DNA from: Rhizobium esperanzae
GTDB lineage: Bacteria; Pseudomonadota; Alphaproteobacteria; Rhizobiales; Rhizobiaceae
Length of the DNA stretch: 64,000 nt
Assembly (NCBI RefSeq): GCF_014197615.1
Contig: NZ_JACIFY010000006.1
Span: 124,001-188,000, forward strand
Direction: 5' to 3'
Position 1 is the first letter of the stretch. The number at the start of each line of letters is the position of its first letter. The notes beneath the pieces are model-generated. The model saw only the letters and a list, made by a program, of their open reading frames with translations, was not told the DNA's origin and made no database searches. A program made the position numbers and the translations under genes. This document shows, piece by piece, positions 63,547 through 64,000 of this stretch.

Positions 63547-64000
63547 CCCTGGTCGTTCAGGAAGATCCGTTCCGCCGAGGGTGATTTCGGCAGGCCGGGC
63601 ATTGTCATGATCTCGCCGGTGATGGCGACGACGAAGCCGGCTCCGGCTGACAGCCGCACCTCCCGCACCGAGACGATATGGCCTTCCGGCGCGCCGCGCA
63701 GGTTCGGGTCGGTGGAGAAGGAATATTGCGTCTTCGCCATGCAGACCGGCAGCTTGCCGTACCCCTGCTCCTCCCATGTCTGCAACTGGTCGCGCACCGC
63801 CTTGTCGGCCGTCACCTCACCCGCATGGTAGATCTTCGAGGCGACGATCTCGATCTTTTCGAACAGTGAAAGGTCGTCGCCGTAGAGCGGCTGAAATTTC
63901 GCCTGGCCCGAATCGACCAGTTCCACCACCTTGTGCGCCAGTTCCTCGATGCCGGCCGAGCCCTTCGCCCAGTGCTGGCAGAGGATCGCTTCGGCGCCGA
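63525..64000 (-). CDS. fhs: formate-tetrahydrofolate ligase, C-terminal part
   Basis: Only the last 158 codons are inside; the rest continues beyond the right edge. Conserved segments visible are [64 protein letters not shown] and [36 protein letters not shown], the standard C-terminus of Fhs. The enzyme makes 10-formyl-THF from formate, ATP and THF. Confidence 0.95.
   Translation of the reverse strand, partial: GAEAILCQHWAKGSAGIEELAHKVVELVDSGQAKFQPLYGDDLSLFEKIEIVASKIYHAGEVTADKAVRDQLQTWEEQGYGKLPVCMAKTQYSFSTDPNLRGAPEGHIVSVREVRLSAGAGFVVAITGEIMTMPGLPKSPSAERIFLNDQGYIEGLF

Overview
The window is a GC-rich, gene-dense stretch of an alphaproteobacterial chromosome, most likely Rhizobium of the R. 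etli / R. leguminosarum group. The evidence is the fused anthranilate synthase trpE(G) behind a trpL leader peptide, a heme receptor gene with a RirA-type iron box, a three-gene cytochrome bc1 operon, a short ClpS, several copies of Rhizobium-type intergenic mosaic repeats, and promoters of the form CTTGNC-N17-CTATAN. I saw no rRNA or tRNA gene, CRISPR array, insertion sequence, prophage or plasmid-transfer gene. It reads as core chromosome rather than an accessory island.

Layout. 1-2.2 kb (minus): csaA-like fragment, proC, a YbjN-family gene and a ubiK-like gene. 2.3-8.3 kb (plus): lgt, a MidA-type methyltransferase, pgeF, a creatinase/ectoine-hydrolase-like M24 protein, a lipoprotein and prs. 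8.5-10.1 kb (minus): a secreted protein of unknown function. 10.5-17.5 kb: rplY, a GGDEF-EAL sensor protein, a solute-binding protein, pth, a GNAT gene, clpS (minus) and ychF. 17.5-20.5 kb: a DUF2157 membrane protein flanked by inverted mosaic repeats, two MaoC genes and apt. 20.7-23.5 kb (minus): the bc1 complex. 23.7-29.8 kb: an EEP-family membrane protein, two paralogous ABC exporters around an orphan ribbon-helix-helix gene, and trmL. 29.9-36.2 kb: a Na/Pi cotransporter, hemF, small proteins, a CCA-adding enzyme / NUDIX / DUF1285 operon. 36.4-43.6 kb (plus): a MoxR-DUF58-DUF4159 membrane-protein operon. 43.6-49.1 kb: acetyltransferases, glutathionyl-hydroquinone reductase, NUDIX, phosphoesterase, TPR protein, and an ECF-type sigma with a probable anti-sigma. 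49.1-57.2 kb: leuA, benE, clpP, a DUF2076 protein, queF, a CDF transporter and DUF2161. 57.2-64 kb: trpE(G), a TonB-dependent heme receptor, an extensin-like protein and the 3' end of fhs.

The most informative signals are regulatory. leuA and trpE(G) each sit behind a ribosome-mediated attenuator: a leader ORF with a Leu run or a Trp run, followed by a hairpin. In both, the predicted -10 box lies exactly 8 nt before the leader ATG behind a 17-nt spacer, which suggests leaderless leader mRNAs. The heme receptor promoter (TTGACA-N17-TATGCG) is overlapped by a TGA-N9-TCA box. Mosaic repeats lie so close to genes that they supply the stop codons of ubiK and of the DUF2157 gene. No wholly new multi-gene defence or biosynthetic system was found. 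The nearest to an uncharacterised system is the MoxR-DUF58-DUF4159-membrane protein operon.
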